From DASQGA01 sp963762085 (lineage in GTDB: Bacteria > Actinomycetota > Thermoleophilia > Gaiellales > Gaiellaceae), in assembly GCA_963762085.1 (NCBI GenBank), contig CAVXJD010000004.1:62001-126000 (forward strand): a DNA stretch of 64,000 bases, written 5' to 3'. Positions 18,369-25,495 of this stretch are shown here, one piece after another. Every line of letters starts with the position of its first letter. The first letter of the stretch is position 1. The notes beneath the pieces were generated by a model. That model saw only the letters and a list, made by a program, of their open reading frames with translations. It had not been told where the DNA came from and searched no databases. Made by a program: the position numbers and the translations under genes.

Positions 18369-18491
18369 ATGCAAGTCGTCGTGTTGCTGTTCATCGTCTT
18401 GATTGGGCCGCTCGCTGTGCTGTACGGCGCCGACTCGCGGGTTTACCGCGAGGACGACCGCCGTGGCTGGTGGCCCGGCGCGCCGCGGTAG
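18369..18491 (+). CDS. Small membrane peptide, 40 residues
   Basis: Short ORF from ATG 18369 encoding one hydrophobic helix (VVVLLFIVLIGPLAVLYG) followed by a charged tail, GADSRVYREDDRRGWW and PGAPR. The sequence AAGG lies just before the ATG. The helix plus GADSR and a Trp-rich basic tail is a pattern I recall from small conserved proteins in Thermoleophilia, but that is from memory. It is divergent from the LysR gene and followed by a strong hairpin (18509-18551). It may be a regulatory peptide or a LysR target. Confidence 0.6.
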   Translation: MQVVVLLFIVLIGPLAVLYGADSRVYREDDRRGWWPGAPR

Positions 18492-18508
18492 GCCTGACCG
18501 CGGTTCTT

Positions 18509-18551
18509 CGGCCTCCCCGCAGGGGCGTGGCTAGCCCGCGCCCCTAGGCCG
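18509..18551 (+). terminator. Strong GC hairpin downstream of the 40-residue peptide gene
   Basis: Left arm AGGGGCG (18521-18527) pairs perfectly with CGCCCCT (18539-18545), and CGGCCT (18509-18514) pairs with AGGCCG (18546-18551) to extend the stem across a six-base bulge. It sits 18 bp after the peptide stop. There is no T-tract after it, so termination is plausible but not certain. Confidence 0.4.
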
Positions 18552-18590
18552 AATTGATCGGATGAGCTGCTGCGTGGCCGTGCGAAGACG

Positions 18591-18619
18591 AAAAAGAGGC
18601 CCGCTGTAGCGAGCCTCTT
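18591..18619 (-). terminator. Intrinsic terminator on the minus strand
   Basis: Read on the minus strand, AAGAGGC pairs perfectly with GCCTCTT around a loop that has its own small CGC/GCG stem, and the right arm runs directly into TTTT followed by CGTCTT. This is a classic rho-independent layout. It lies 24 bp after the stop of the frameshifted small gene 18643-18859 and would end the leftward unit of small genes. Confidence 0.65.
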
Positions 18620-18642
18620 GGGTGACAGTCTGCGGCCGCGGT

Positions 18643-18859
18643 TCAGTCGCTCAACCGCTCCTCACGGTCAAAGAGATCGACCATGAAAGCCCTGGTCTCT
18701 GCGGAACGGGCAATGCCGAGCGCCTCTTTCGCATCTCTTTCCTCAGCCTCGCGCCGAGCAACGTCTTGTTCAACGGGATACTTGCTTGGATCGGGGAATG
18801 AGAGTTGGGCAGCCAATGGCGGGGGGGGCGTAATCCTTGCGGTACTTGCCTATCGTCAT
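18643..18859 (-). pseudogene. Small (about 71-residue) protein gene interrupted at a G8/C8 homopolymer
   Basis: On the minus strand ATG 18859 opens MTIGKYRKDYAPP. The frame is lost at a run of eight C (plus-strand G run at 18830-18837) and is resumed one base out of phase as LAAQLSFPDPSKYPVEQDVA, then RREAEERDAKEALGIARSAE, ending MVDLFDREERLSD at TGA 18643. With seven C instead of eight the ORF is continuous. The charged, helical C-terminal half has normal coding character for this genome, and an intrinsic terminator follows. No family recognised. The indel could be a sequencing slip or genuine phase variation. Confidence 0.55.
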
Positions 18860-18916
18860 CGGAAGCGGTAGGCGCGCTCCCCTAATAGGGGGAGGGCAAG
18901 TCACCCGTCGTTCCTA

Positions 18917-19144
18917 CTAAGCCGATCGGCGTCGCCGAACCTGCGGGCCGTGCTGCCCCAGTGCCGCGTAGGCGAGGGCCTGGAGGGACTCGTTCAGATT
19001 GACGAGCTCGTGCGAGATCCGAGCGAGCCCTTCCTGATTGTCGAGGCGCCGGTTGAGCGCGTGGACCTCGTCGCAGAGCCGATCGAGCCGCTCGAGAATC
19101 GCGTCGAGCTGCCGGTCGTCGAGCTGGTTGCGGTCAGTCGGCAC
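18917..19144 (-). CDS. Small coiled-coil protein of unknown function
   Basis: 75-residue protein. Residues 9-60 have heptad-like spacing of Leu/Ile with many Asp/Glu/Arg (LDAILERLDRLCDEVHALNR, then LVNLNESLQALAYAALG), indicating a coiled coil. A basic RRRR stretch ends it. It lies 9 bp downstream of the VanZ-like gene on the same strand, suggesting co-transcription. No family recognised. Confidence 0.6.
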   Translation of the reverse strand: MPTDRNQLDDRQLDAILERLDRLCDEVHALNRRLDNQEGLARISHELVNLNESLQALAYAALGQHGPQVRRRRSA

Positions 19145-19153
19145 ACCTCGATC

Positions 19154-19513
19154 TTAACCGTCCCAGGACGAGCTGCTTGCTACGAGGCGGGTGAGGACGA
19201 GGACTCCCGCTGCGACGCCGATCGTGTCGACCAGCCAATCGAGCGCCGACCCCTGCCGGCCGGAGACGAAGAGCTGGTGGACCTCGTCCGTCGCCGCGTA
19301 GGCCGAGCCCGCGAGGATCGCCAAGGGCGCGCTTCGGAGCGCCCGCACGAGCAGCGCTCCGAGGATTGCGTACTCGATGAGATGAGCCGCCTTTCGAAGC
19401 ACCAGGTCCCAGGTTCCGAGGCCGGTCGAGAGGCTCGGGATGGCCGACAGGACGAAGATGACGCCGGCCCAGAGAACGACCGGAGCCCACCGGGACAAGG
19501 TCGCTCGGGCCAT
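19154..19513 (-). CDS. VanZ-family membrane protein
   Basis: 119-residue membrane protein with four hydrophobic helices. It carries the family pattern: SAIPSLSTG after TM1, then RKAAHLIEYAILGALL, then YAATDEVHQLFVSGRQGS and DWLVDTIGVAAG. VanZ of Enterococcus gives low teicoplanin resistance, but most chromosomal homologues have no defined role, so no resistance function is implied. Its start is 37 bp from the likely beginning of the divergent cobalamin riboswitch transcript. Confidence 0.85.
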   Translation of the reverse strand: MARATLSRWAPVVLWAGVIFVLSAIPSLSTGLGTWDLVLRKAAHLIEYAILGALLVRALRSAPLAILAGSAYAATDEVHQLFVSGRQGSALDWLVDTIGVAAGVLVLTRLVASSSSWDG

Positions 19514-19549
19514 TTGCGGCCAACCCTATCCGAGTGTTAACGTCCGCCC

Positions 19550-19715
19550 TCACACACGGCGAGCGGTAAGGGAAGTCCGGTGAGAAGCCGGCACGGTCCC
19601 GCCGCTGTAAGAGGAGACGCTCACCGCCGGCACGCCACTGGCTCTCGGGCTGGGAAGGCGGCGGTGAGGGAGCCTCGAGTCAGAAGACCTGTCGCCCGCC
19701 GCGGATCCGTTCCCC
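19550..19715 (+). promoter_or_regulatory. Cobalamin (adenosylcobalamin) riboswitch
   Basis: Conserved blocks appear in the correct order: GGGAAGTCCGGTGAGAAGCC, then ACGGTCCCGCCGCTGTAA, then the B12-box region GCCACTGG followed by GGGAAGGC, and finally GAGTCAGAAGACCTG. It lies directly before the DUF4430 gene. After the aptamer, a short TTCC/GGAA hairpin near 19710-19726 sits against the AGGAGG ribosome site, suggesting translational control when B12 is bound. It should repress the whole six-gene operon when cobalamin is plentiful. Confidence 0.93.
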
Positions 19716-19732
19716 TCGAGGAAGGAGGAAAC

Positions 19733-20392
19733 GTGCTTCGTCGTACCCTTGTTTTCCTGGGACTGCTCGCGGCTTCTGTGGCGTTCGCGGCGCCGGCGCT
19801 CGCAGTCCGTGTCCACATGCGGGTGGAGGGCGTAGGCCAGACGATCTACGGCGCCCGCCAGCCGCTTCTCACCCCGGTTTCCGGGTTGTTTCGCACGCCT
19901 GGCCCCGGCTCCGTGGAGGTGACACAGACCGGCCAGACACCGTTCGGCGCTCTCGAGCGCGCGAGTCGAATCGGCGAGTTCTACTACCACGCAGCCGAGT
20001 TCTCCTTCGGGCCCTTCGTCGACCGGATCGGCCGTTATCCGGCCTCCGGCTCGAGCGGCTGGGTCTACAAGGTGAACCACATCTCGCCTCCGGTCGGGGC
20101 GAATGCCTACCGGTTGACAGACGGCGACGAGGTGCTCTGGTATTTCGCCAGGTTCGGCGCGCAGGGGGGACCGAAGACGCTCGACCTCGTGCGCAGGCCG
20201 GGCGGGTGCTTCCGGGCCCTGCTCAGGGACGACAACGGAAACACGAGCCGAGCTTCGGACGTCGTCTTCGTCCAGGACGGTCGGCGCATCCTTTCTGCTG
20301 CGGGCGAGCGCTGCCCGCGGGCCGGCTGGCGCAGGCTTCGTGCGACCAAAGCCGGTGCGATCCGGTCAGAGGTCGTCGTCCCGCGGAGCTAG
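19733..20392 (+). CDS. Secreted DUF4430 (transcobalamin beta-domain-like) protein
   Basis: 219 residues, exported by a signal peptide (LVFLGLLAASVAFAAPALA, cleavage after about residue 24). The core segment GEFYYHAAEFSFGPFVDRIG followed by GWVYKVNHISPPVGANAY and DGDEVLWYF is typical of DUF4430, the family related to the C-terminal domain of intrinsic factor and transcobalamin. Two Cys in the C-terminal part could form a disulfide. GTG 19733 has AGGAGG four bases upstream, and the frame's earlier codons lie in the riboswitch. First gene of the B12-controlled operon; likely part of extracellular cobalamin binding. Confidence 0.88.
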   Translation: MLRRTLVFLGLLAASVAFAAPALAVRVHMRVEGVGQTIYGARQPLLTPVSGLFRTPGPGSVEVTQTGQTPFGALERASRIGEFYYHAAEFSFGPFVDRIGRYPASGSSGWVYKVNHISPPVGANAYRLTDGDEVLWYFARFGAQGGPKTLDLVRRPGGCFRALLRDDNGNTSRASDVVFVQDGRRILSAAGERCPRAGWRRLRATKAGAIRSEVVVPRS

Positions 20393-20401
20393 CAGTAGCC
20401 G

Positions 20402-21139
20402 GTGCCGAGGCGCGCTCTCGCGCTCGTCGCACTCCTCCTCGCTCTCGCCGGCTGCGGCGGGGACGGGGGGGAGAGCGGCAGCGCGACGGCGTCTCTCTGG
20501 GTCACCCGTGACGCGGGAGCCAAGGTGATGCTGAACACGAGTGTTCCGGCCGGGACGAGTGTTCTCCAGGCTCTGGACCGCGAGACAGACATCGAGACAC
20601 GGTACGGTGGCCGCTTCGTCCAGTCGATCGAGGGTGTCGAGGGGGATCTCGGCAAGCGGCGGGACTGGTTCTTCTTCGTGAACGGCATCGAGCCGGGGCG
20701 CGGTGCGGCGGAAGTGAAGCTCCGCCCCGGCGACATCGCCTGGTGGGATCACCGGAGCTGGGCCGCGCGCATGGCCGAGCCCGTGGTCGTGGGTGCGTTT
20801 CCGGAGCCGTTCGTGCACGGCTGGGAGGGCCAGCGGCGGCCGGTGGTGTTGCGCCTCCCCGCAGGGTTCGAGGAGGACGCACCAGCTCTCCGCCGGCTGC
20901 TGGGCGGTCCTGGGGGGTCGGGGGAGCCGAACGTCTTCGAGGTGGTGATCGACGAAGCCGCCGAGGGAGCGACGCTGGTCGCACGGCGTGGAGCGGCGGA
21001 CGGATCGCCGGTGTCGTTCACGCTCGAGGGCACCCAGCGTGCGGTCCAAGGAGCCCTTGCCAAGCTCCTCGGCGACCCCACGGTGGTCCGCTACCGGTAC
21101 AGGGCCCGTTTCGACGAGGACGGCGAGGTCGTCCGATGA
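20402..21139 (+). CDS. DUF4430 lipoprotein
   Basis: 245 residues. A lipoprotein signal peptide ends in the lipobox LAGCGG, so the protein should be tethered to the outer face of the cytoplasmic membrane. Residues about 30-125 form a second DUF4430-like beta domain (VPAGTSVLQALDRE, DWFFFVNGIEPGRGAAEVKL and PGDIAWWDHRSW). The C-terminal 120 residues are a separate alpha/beta region of unknown type. GTG 20402 lies 9 bp after the first DUF4430 gene and the stop overlaps the EcfT start (ATGA). It could present cobalamin to the ECF importer, a role inferred from context. Confidence 0.85.
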   Translation: MPRRALALVALLLALAGCGGDGGESGSATASLWVTRDAGAKVMLNTSVPAGTSVLQALDRETDIETRYGGRFVQSIEGVEGDLGKRRDWFFFVNGIEPGRGAAEVKLRPGDIAWWDHRSWAARMAEPVVVGAFPEPFVHGWEGQRRPVVLRLPAGFEEDAPALRRLLGGPGGSGEPNVFEVVIDEAAEGATLVARRGAADGSPVSFTLEGTQRAVQGALAKLLGDPTVVRYRYRARFDEDGEVVR

Positions 21140-21843
21140 AGCTCGCGCCCGTTCCCGCGACGCTCCTCTTCGCTTCAGCGGGTATCGCAGGCTTGCTCGC
21201 CTCGCACCTCGTTCCGCTTGCGGCGCTCACCCTTGTCCTGCTTGGCGCTTGTCTCCGCGCTCCGGCCCGCCGCCGGCGCCCGTACCTCTATGGAGCGGTG
21301 GCGACCGGGCTCGGCATCTTTCTCTTCTCACCGTTCCTCGCCGTAGAGGGCTACAACGTTGTCTGGCAGGGCGGTCCGACGCTGCCGGTGCTCGGCCAGC
21401 TCGGGGTCACCACGGAGGAGCTTCAAACAGCGGCCCTGAACGGGCTTCGGCTCTCCACGCTCGCGCTCGCCTTCTCGGCCTACGCCCTGCTCGTCGATCA
21501 CGACCGCCTCGTCGCGGCCGCAGGCTTCGCGCCCCGTTCCGCCTTCGCGGTCGCACTTGCGACGCGGCTCGTTCCGTCACTCGAGCGTGATGCGGGTGGG
21601 CTGTCCGACGCGGTTCGGGGCCGGGGCGTCACGGTCTCAGGCGCTAGAGGACACGCCAAGCTCCTCTCGCCGCTGGTCGCCGGCTCGCTCGAGCGGGCAG
21701 TCAACCTCGCCGAAGCCATGGAGGCTCGCGGTTTCGGGCGACAAACCCGAACGCACGCGCCTGGGATGCCCTGGACAGCGTGGGACCGAGCCGCTCTCGC
21801 CGCCGGCGCGTTCCTGATCCTGGCAGGAGCTCTGTGGCTGTGA
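21136..21843 (+). CDS. ecfT: ECF transporter T component (EcfT/CbiQ-like)
   Basis: Membrane scaffold subunit of an energy-coupling-factor importer, 235 residues. Several hydrophobic helices at the N terminus are followed by a cytoplasmic coupling region with two short Ala-Arg-Gly-type motifs: SDAVRGRGV and AEAMEARGFG, which contact the ATPases. ATG 21136 overlaps the lipoprotein stop (ATGA) and the end overlaps the ATPase gene by 4 bp. Confidence 0.9.
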   Translation: MKLAPVPATLLFASAGIAGLLASHLVPLAALTLVLLGACLRAPARRRRPYLYGAVATGLGIFLFSPFLAVEGYNVVWQGGPTLPVLGQLGVTTEELQTAALNGLRLSTLALAFSAYALLVDHDRLVAAAGFAPRSAFAVALATRLVPSLERDAGGLSDAVRGRGVTVSGARGHAKLLSPLVAGSLERAVNLAEAMEARGFGRQTRTHAPGMPWTAWDRAALAAGAFLILAGALWL

Positions 21844-23186
21844 TCGCTCGCATCGAGCACCTGACCTTCTCCTATCCCGGTCGAGGCCGGCCGGCGCTCT
21901 CCGATGTGTCGCTCGCGGTCGGGGCCGGCGAGGTGATCGCGCTCCTCGGGCCGTCGGGCTCGGGGAAATCGACCCTCCTCAGAGCTCTCGCTGGGCTCGT
22001 GCCCCACTTCCACGGTGGCTCCTTCGCCGGGCGGGTCGCGGTCGCGGGCCTCGACACCCGGACGACCCGTCCCGCCGAGCTGGCCGGCCGGGTCGCGACG
22101 GTCTTCCAGGATCCCGAGGACCAGGTCGTGATGGCACGCGTCGCGAACGAAGTCGCCTTCGGACTCGAGAACCTCGGCACTGCGCCCGCCGAGATCTGGC
22201 CCCGGGTGGACGAGGCACTCACCGCCGTCGACGCGCTTCACCTGCGTGACCGTCTGACGTTCGAGCTGTCCGGTGGGGAGCTCCAGCGCGTCTGCCTGGC
22301 ATCGGCTCTCGCCCTGCACCCGGAGCTCATCCTGCTGGACGAGCCCACCTCCCAGCTCGATCCCGACGGAGCCGAACGCTTTCTCGCTGCCGCGGAAGGT
22401 CTCGGCAGCGCCGTCGTACTCTCGGAGCAGCGCATCGACCGGGCCCTTTCGTTGGCCACGAGGGTCCTCTTCGTCGAGGGAGGTTGTCTGCTCCTGAACG
22501 CGCCGCGTGACGAGGCCTGTGACTGGCTCGCCGCCCACCGCCCGCGGTACGCCCCCGGTGCCGCGGTGAGCCCTCTGCCATCGCAGGCGACCGGCGGCCG
22601 CCCGGTCCTCGACCTCAGGGATGTGTCCTACGCCTATAGCCCGGGCGTGCTAGTGCTCGACGAGCTGAACCTCGAGCTCCGCCGCGGCGAGGTGGTGGTG
22701 CTCGAAGGCGCAAACGGCTCCGGGAAGACGACCCTGGCCAAGATCATCGCCGGGTTGCTCGAGCCGGACTCGGGCCGGATCGAGCGAGCCGGTCGGATCG
22801 GCCTGCTCCTCCAGGACCCCGGCCGCTACCTCGTCCGGGAATCGGTGCTGGACGAGGCAGCGCTCGCTGTCGACGGCGATCACACCCGTGCGCGCGTGGC
22901 GCTCGGCCGTGTGGGCCTCGACGCGCTTGTGGAGAGGCATCCCAGGGACCTCTCGAGCGGCGAGCGCGAGCGTCTCGGGCTGGCGGCTGTCGCGGTGTCG
23001 GAGCCTGACCTCCTGATCCTCGACGAGCCGACGCGCGGCATCGACCCGGACCGGAAGGCCGCGATCGCTGCCTGGCTCGAGGACTATGCCTCGAGCGGCC
23101 GCGCCGTCCTCGTCGCAACGCACGACCGGAGCTTCCCGGCCCATCGTCGCGTGTCTATTTCGAGGGAGGCGCTCGTTGTCGCCTAG
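21840..23186 (+). CDS. ecfA: ECF transporter double ATPase (fused EcfA1-EcfA2)
   Basis: 448 residues with two complete ABC ATPase domains. Domain 1: Walker A GPSGSGKSTLL, signature LSGGELQRV, Walker B LILLDEPTSQLDP. Domain 2: Walker A GANGSGKTTL, signature LSSGERERL, Walker B LLILDEPTRGIDP. In many ECF systems these are two separate subunits; here they are fused. GTG 21840 overlaps the EcfT stop; GTG 21834, four bases after AGGAG, is an alternative. The 3' end overlaps the S component gene by 11 bp. Confidence 0.94.
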   Translation: MIARIEHLTFSYPGRGRPALSDVSLAVGAGEVIALLGPSGSGKSTLLRALAGLVPHFHGGSFAGRVAVAGLDTRTTRPAELAGRVATVFQDPEDQVVMARVANEVAFGLENLGTAPAEIWPRVDEALTAVDALHLRDRLTFELSGGELQRVCLASALALHPELILLDEPTSQLDPDGAERFLAAAEGLGSAVVLSEQRIDRALSLATRVLFVEGGCLLLNAPRDEACDWLAAHRPRYAPGAAVSPLPSQATGGRPVLDLRDVSYAYSPGVLVLDELNLELRRGEVVVLEGANGSGKTTLAKIIAGLLEPDSGRIERAGRIGLLLQDPGRYLVRESVLDEAALAVDGDHTRARVALGRVGLDALVERHPRDLSSGERERLGLAAVAVSEPDLLILDEPTRGIDPDRKAAIAAWLEDYASSGRAVLVATHDRSFPAHRRVSISREALVVA

Positions 23187-23853
23187 GGGGTTTGCTTTTC
23201 TGGCCGCGGGAGGAGCGCTCGCCGCCGCCCTGTGGGCTGCACTCGATCCGTCGCGTGGAGCGCTCGCCGTCTTGCTCGCAGGAGCCGCACTCCTGGTTGC
23301 CGGTGCTGCCTGGCTCGAAGGCGGGCCGGCTTCGGTCAAGGATCTGACCCTCATCGCCACGCTCGGGGGGCTCGCCGCCGCCGGGCGCGTCCTCTTCGCC
23401 CCGATCCCGAATGTCCAGCCCGTGACCGTCATCGTCGCCGCTGCGGGTGTGGCGCTCGGGCCAAGGCGCGGCTTCGCAGTCGGTGCGCTGGCAGCGCTCG
23501 CGTCAAACTTCTTCCTCGGGCAGGGCCCGCACACGCCCTGGCAGATGCTCGCCTGGGGAGGCTGCGGCGCTGCTGCGGGCCTCGCACGCCGTGCGCTCGA
23601 GCGCCGGCTGGCCTTCGTGGCGTTCTGCTTCGCGCTCGGCTTCGCCTACGGGGCGCTCATGGACGTCTGGCACTGGTACGGCTTTCTGCCGCACAACGCC
23701 GCCTCCTTAGTGGTCGTCCTGGGGGCCGGCGTCGCCTTCAATGCAGCGCACGCGATCGGGAACGTTGTCATCGCTGCGGTTGCCGGACCGGAGCTCCGGC
23801 GAGTGCTCGAGCGCTATGAACGACGACTGAAAACAGAGATCATCTGGGCATGA
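23176..23853 (+). CDS. ECF transporter substrate-binding S component, predicted cobalamin-specific
   Basis: 225-residue membrane protein with about six hydrophobic helices, the size and topology of ECF S components. Segments such as GRVLFAPIPNVQPVTVIV, GPRRGFAVGALAALASNFFL and GQGPHTPWQMLAWGGCGAAA are characteristic. TTG 23176 is preferred: GGGAGG lies six bases upstream and the protein then begins with TM1. Specificity is inferred from the riboswitch and DUF4430 partners, as in CbrT-type B12 importers; sequence alone cannot prove it. Its stop overlaps the next ATG (ATGA). Confidence 0.85.
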   Translation: MSPRGFAFLAAGGALAAALWAALDPSRGALAVLLAGAALLVAGAAWLEGGPASVKDLTLIATLGGLAAAGRVLFAPIPNVQPVTVIVAAAGVALGPRRGFAVGALAALASNFFLGQGPHTPWQMLAWGGCGAAAGLARRALERRLAFVAFCFALGFAYGALMDVWHWYGFLPHNAASLVVVLGAGVAFNAAHAIGNVVIAAVAGPELRRVLERYERRLKTEIIWA

Positions 23854-24698
23854 GGCTTTGCGCTTGCATTTTCGCTGTGGTCGTTTTGGCTTCTCCGGCG
23901 TCGGCCGGACCCCTCGACGATGCTTCGCGTTTTCTCATCGGGCAGCGCGCACTGAGCGGTGGCTTCGCCGAGCCGGGCGCGTCGGTCAACCCGGGTTTGA
24001 CCGGCTGGGCCGTTCTCGGCCTCGTCGCGGCCGACCACTGCCCGACGCGCTCGGGCGACTATCTGCGCGGCAAGCCCTATCCCACTGCCACGGATCTAGA
24101 GCTGAGGATTCTCGCGCTGGACGCCTTGCGGGAACGTTGCACTTTCGACGTGAACCTGAGCGGCCAGGTCAGCCAGCTGATCGACCTTCGCAAGCCGAGC
24201 GGGCGGATCGGAGCGACCGTGAACTCCACGATCTGGGGCGTCCTGGCTTTGCGTGCTGTGGGCCGCCGGGCTGGTGACAAGACGATCTCCTACCTCCGCG
24301 CGCAGCAAAAACCGGGCGGCGGCTGGCCCTGGTTCCCGGGTGGGAAAGCCGACTCGAACGACACTGCGGCCGCGATTCAGGCGCTTCGAGCCGCGGGGGT
24401 CTCCAAGGATGCACGGTCGATTCGGCGCGGGCTCGCCTATCTGCGCTGGCTGCAAAACGACAACGGTGGCTTCGAGCTGACCAACGGCCGCGGTTCGGAC
24501 ACCCAGTCGACTGCGTGGGCGGTGCAGGCCTTCATCGCGGCGAAGCGGCTCCCCGGACGCGCGGCCATTCGGTACCTCCTCAGCATGCAGCGGACGAACG
24601 GAAGCTTCCGGTACAACCGGCAGTTCGTGACGACACCGGTGTGGGTGACCTCGCAGGCGCTGGCTGCGCTCGCCCGCGAGCCGTTTCCGCTCCGCTAG
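23850..24698 (+). CDS. Secreted alpha/alpha-repeat protein (prenyltransferase/squalene-cyclase-like repeats)
   Basis: 282 residues with a signal peptide (LCACIFAVVVLASPASAG). The mature part is built of helical-pair repeats of the squalene-cyclase type: RFLIGQRALSGGFAEPG, YLRAQQKPGGGWPWFPG, YLRWLQNDNGGFELTNG and YLLSMQRTNGSFRY. The terpene-cyclase catalytic Asp motif is not seen and the protein is far too short and exported, so it is not a cyclase. The alpha domain of intrinsic factor and transcobalamin has this same alpha/alpha-barrel fold. As the last gene of a B12-riboswitch operon with DUF4430 proteins, it is a good candidate cobalamin-binding partner. Confidence 0.82.
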   Translation: MRLCACIFAVVVLASPASAGPLDDASRFLIGQRALSGGFAEPGASVNPGLTGWAVLGLVAADHCPTRSGDYLRGKPYPTATDLELRILALDALRERCTFDVNLSGQVSQLIDLRKPSGRIGATVNSTIWGVLALRAVGRRAGDKTISYLRAQQKPGGGWPWFPGGKADSNDTAAAIQALRAAGVSKDARSIRRGLAYLRWLQNDNGGFELTNGRGSDTQSTAWAVQAFIAAKRLPGRAAIRYLLSMQRTNGSFRYNRQFVTTPVWVTSQALAALAREPFPLR

Positions 24699-24720
24699 CC
24701 CTCTCGGGCAGACTGACCGG

Positions 24721-25464
24721 GTGAACGCGGCGCCGACAGCGGTCATCCTGACCGTCGGAAACGAAATCGTGTCGGGCGACGTCGAGAACACGAACGCGTC
24801 CTGGCTCTCCCGGCGACTCGCGTCCATCGGCCTCGAGGTGACCCTGCTCGCTGCCGTCCGCGACGACATCCAGGAGATCGCGGTGTTCCTCCGCGCCGAG
24901 AGCCCGCGCTCCGGATACGTCTTCGTCACGGGAGGCCTCGGCGGGACGCCGGACGACATCACCCGGGAAGCTGTCGCCGCAGGCTTCGGAGTTCCGTGCG
25001 AGGAGATCGACTGGCTGGCGGGCGAGTTGCGGAGCCGCTTCGAGGCCAGGGGCCTCGGCGACTACGCGGCACGCTGGGCGTGCCTACCGTCGGGTGCGGA
25101 GCCGATTCCGAATCCGCTTGGCGGCGCGCCTGGGTTCGTGCTCGGAAACGTCTACGTCTTCCCGGGGCTCCCCAGCGAGATGGAGGCGATGTTCGCAGAG
25201 GTCTCGGCGCGCTTTCAGGGCCGGCCTGTGGGCGCGTGGCGCTGCCGGTATCGGACCGGCGAAGGACAGATCGTCAGCGTCCTCGAAGAGGCCACCCGGC
25301 TCCATCCCGCGGTCGACGTCGGCAGCTATCCCCGCTTCCTCGAGGATGGGCCTGAGGTCGAGGTCGTGCTCAAGTCGACTGACGAAGCGGCGCTCGCGGA
25401 AGCGGCGCGCTGGCTCACCGAGACCCTCGGCCGCCAGCAGGTCAAAGCACTGGATCAACGGTAG
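24721..25464 (+). CDS. CinA-like molybdopterin-binding-domain protein (COG1058)
   Basis: 247-residue cytoplasmic protein with the MoaB/Mog fold: ILTVGNEIVSGDVENTNASW, FVTGGLGGTPDDITREAVA and VYVFPGLPSEMEAMF are the family landmarks. It corresponds to the N-terminal domain of CinA only; the C-terminal nicotinamide-nucleotide amidase domain is absent, so deamidase activity is not implied. The ORF begins at GTG 24721, 22 bp after the preceding gene, and may be separate from the B12 operon. Confidence 0.88.
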   Translation: MNAAPTAVILTVGNEIVSGDVENTNASWLSRRLASIGLEVTLLAAVRDDIQEIAVFLRAESPRSGYVFVTGGLGGTPDDITREAVAAGFGVPCEEIDWLAGELRSRFEARGLGDYAARWACLPSGAEPIPNPLGGAPGFVLGNVYVFPGLPSEMEAMFAEVSARFQGRPVGAWRCRYRTGEGQIVSVLEEATRLHPAVDVGSYPRFLEDGPEVEVVLKSTDEAALAEAARWLTETLGRQQVKALDQR

Positions 25465-25495
25465 CGCGGGAGGGCGAACGGGCTATCGTGGAAGC

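Noticed and set aside
18683..18871. Plus-strand 62-residue ORF
   Set aside because: It is antisense to the frameshifted minus-strand gene 18643-18859, and its Ser/Gly-rich translation shows no conserved features.
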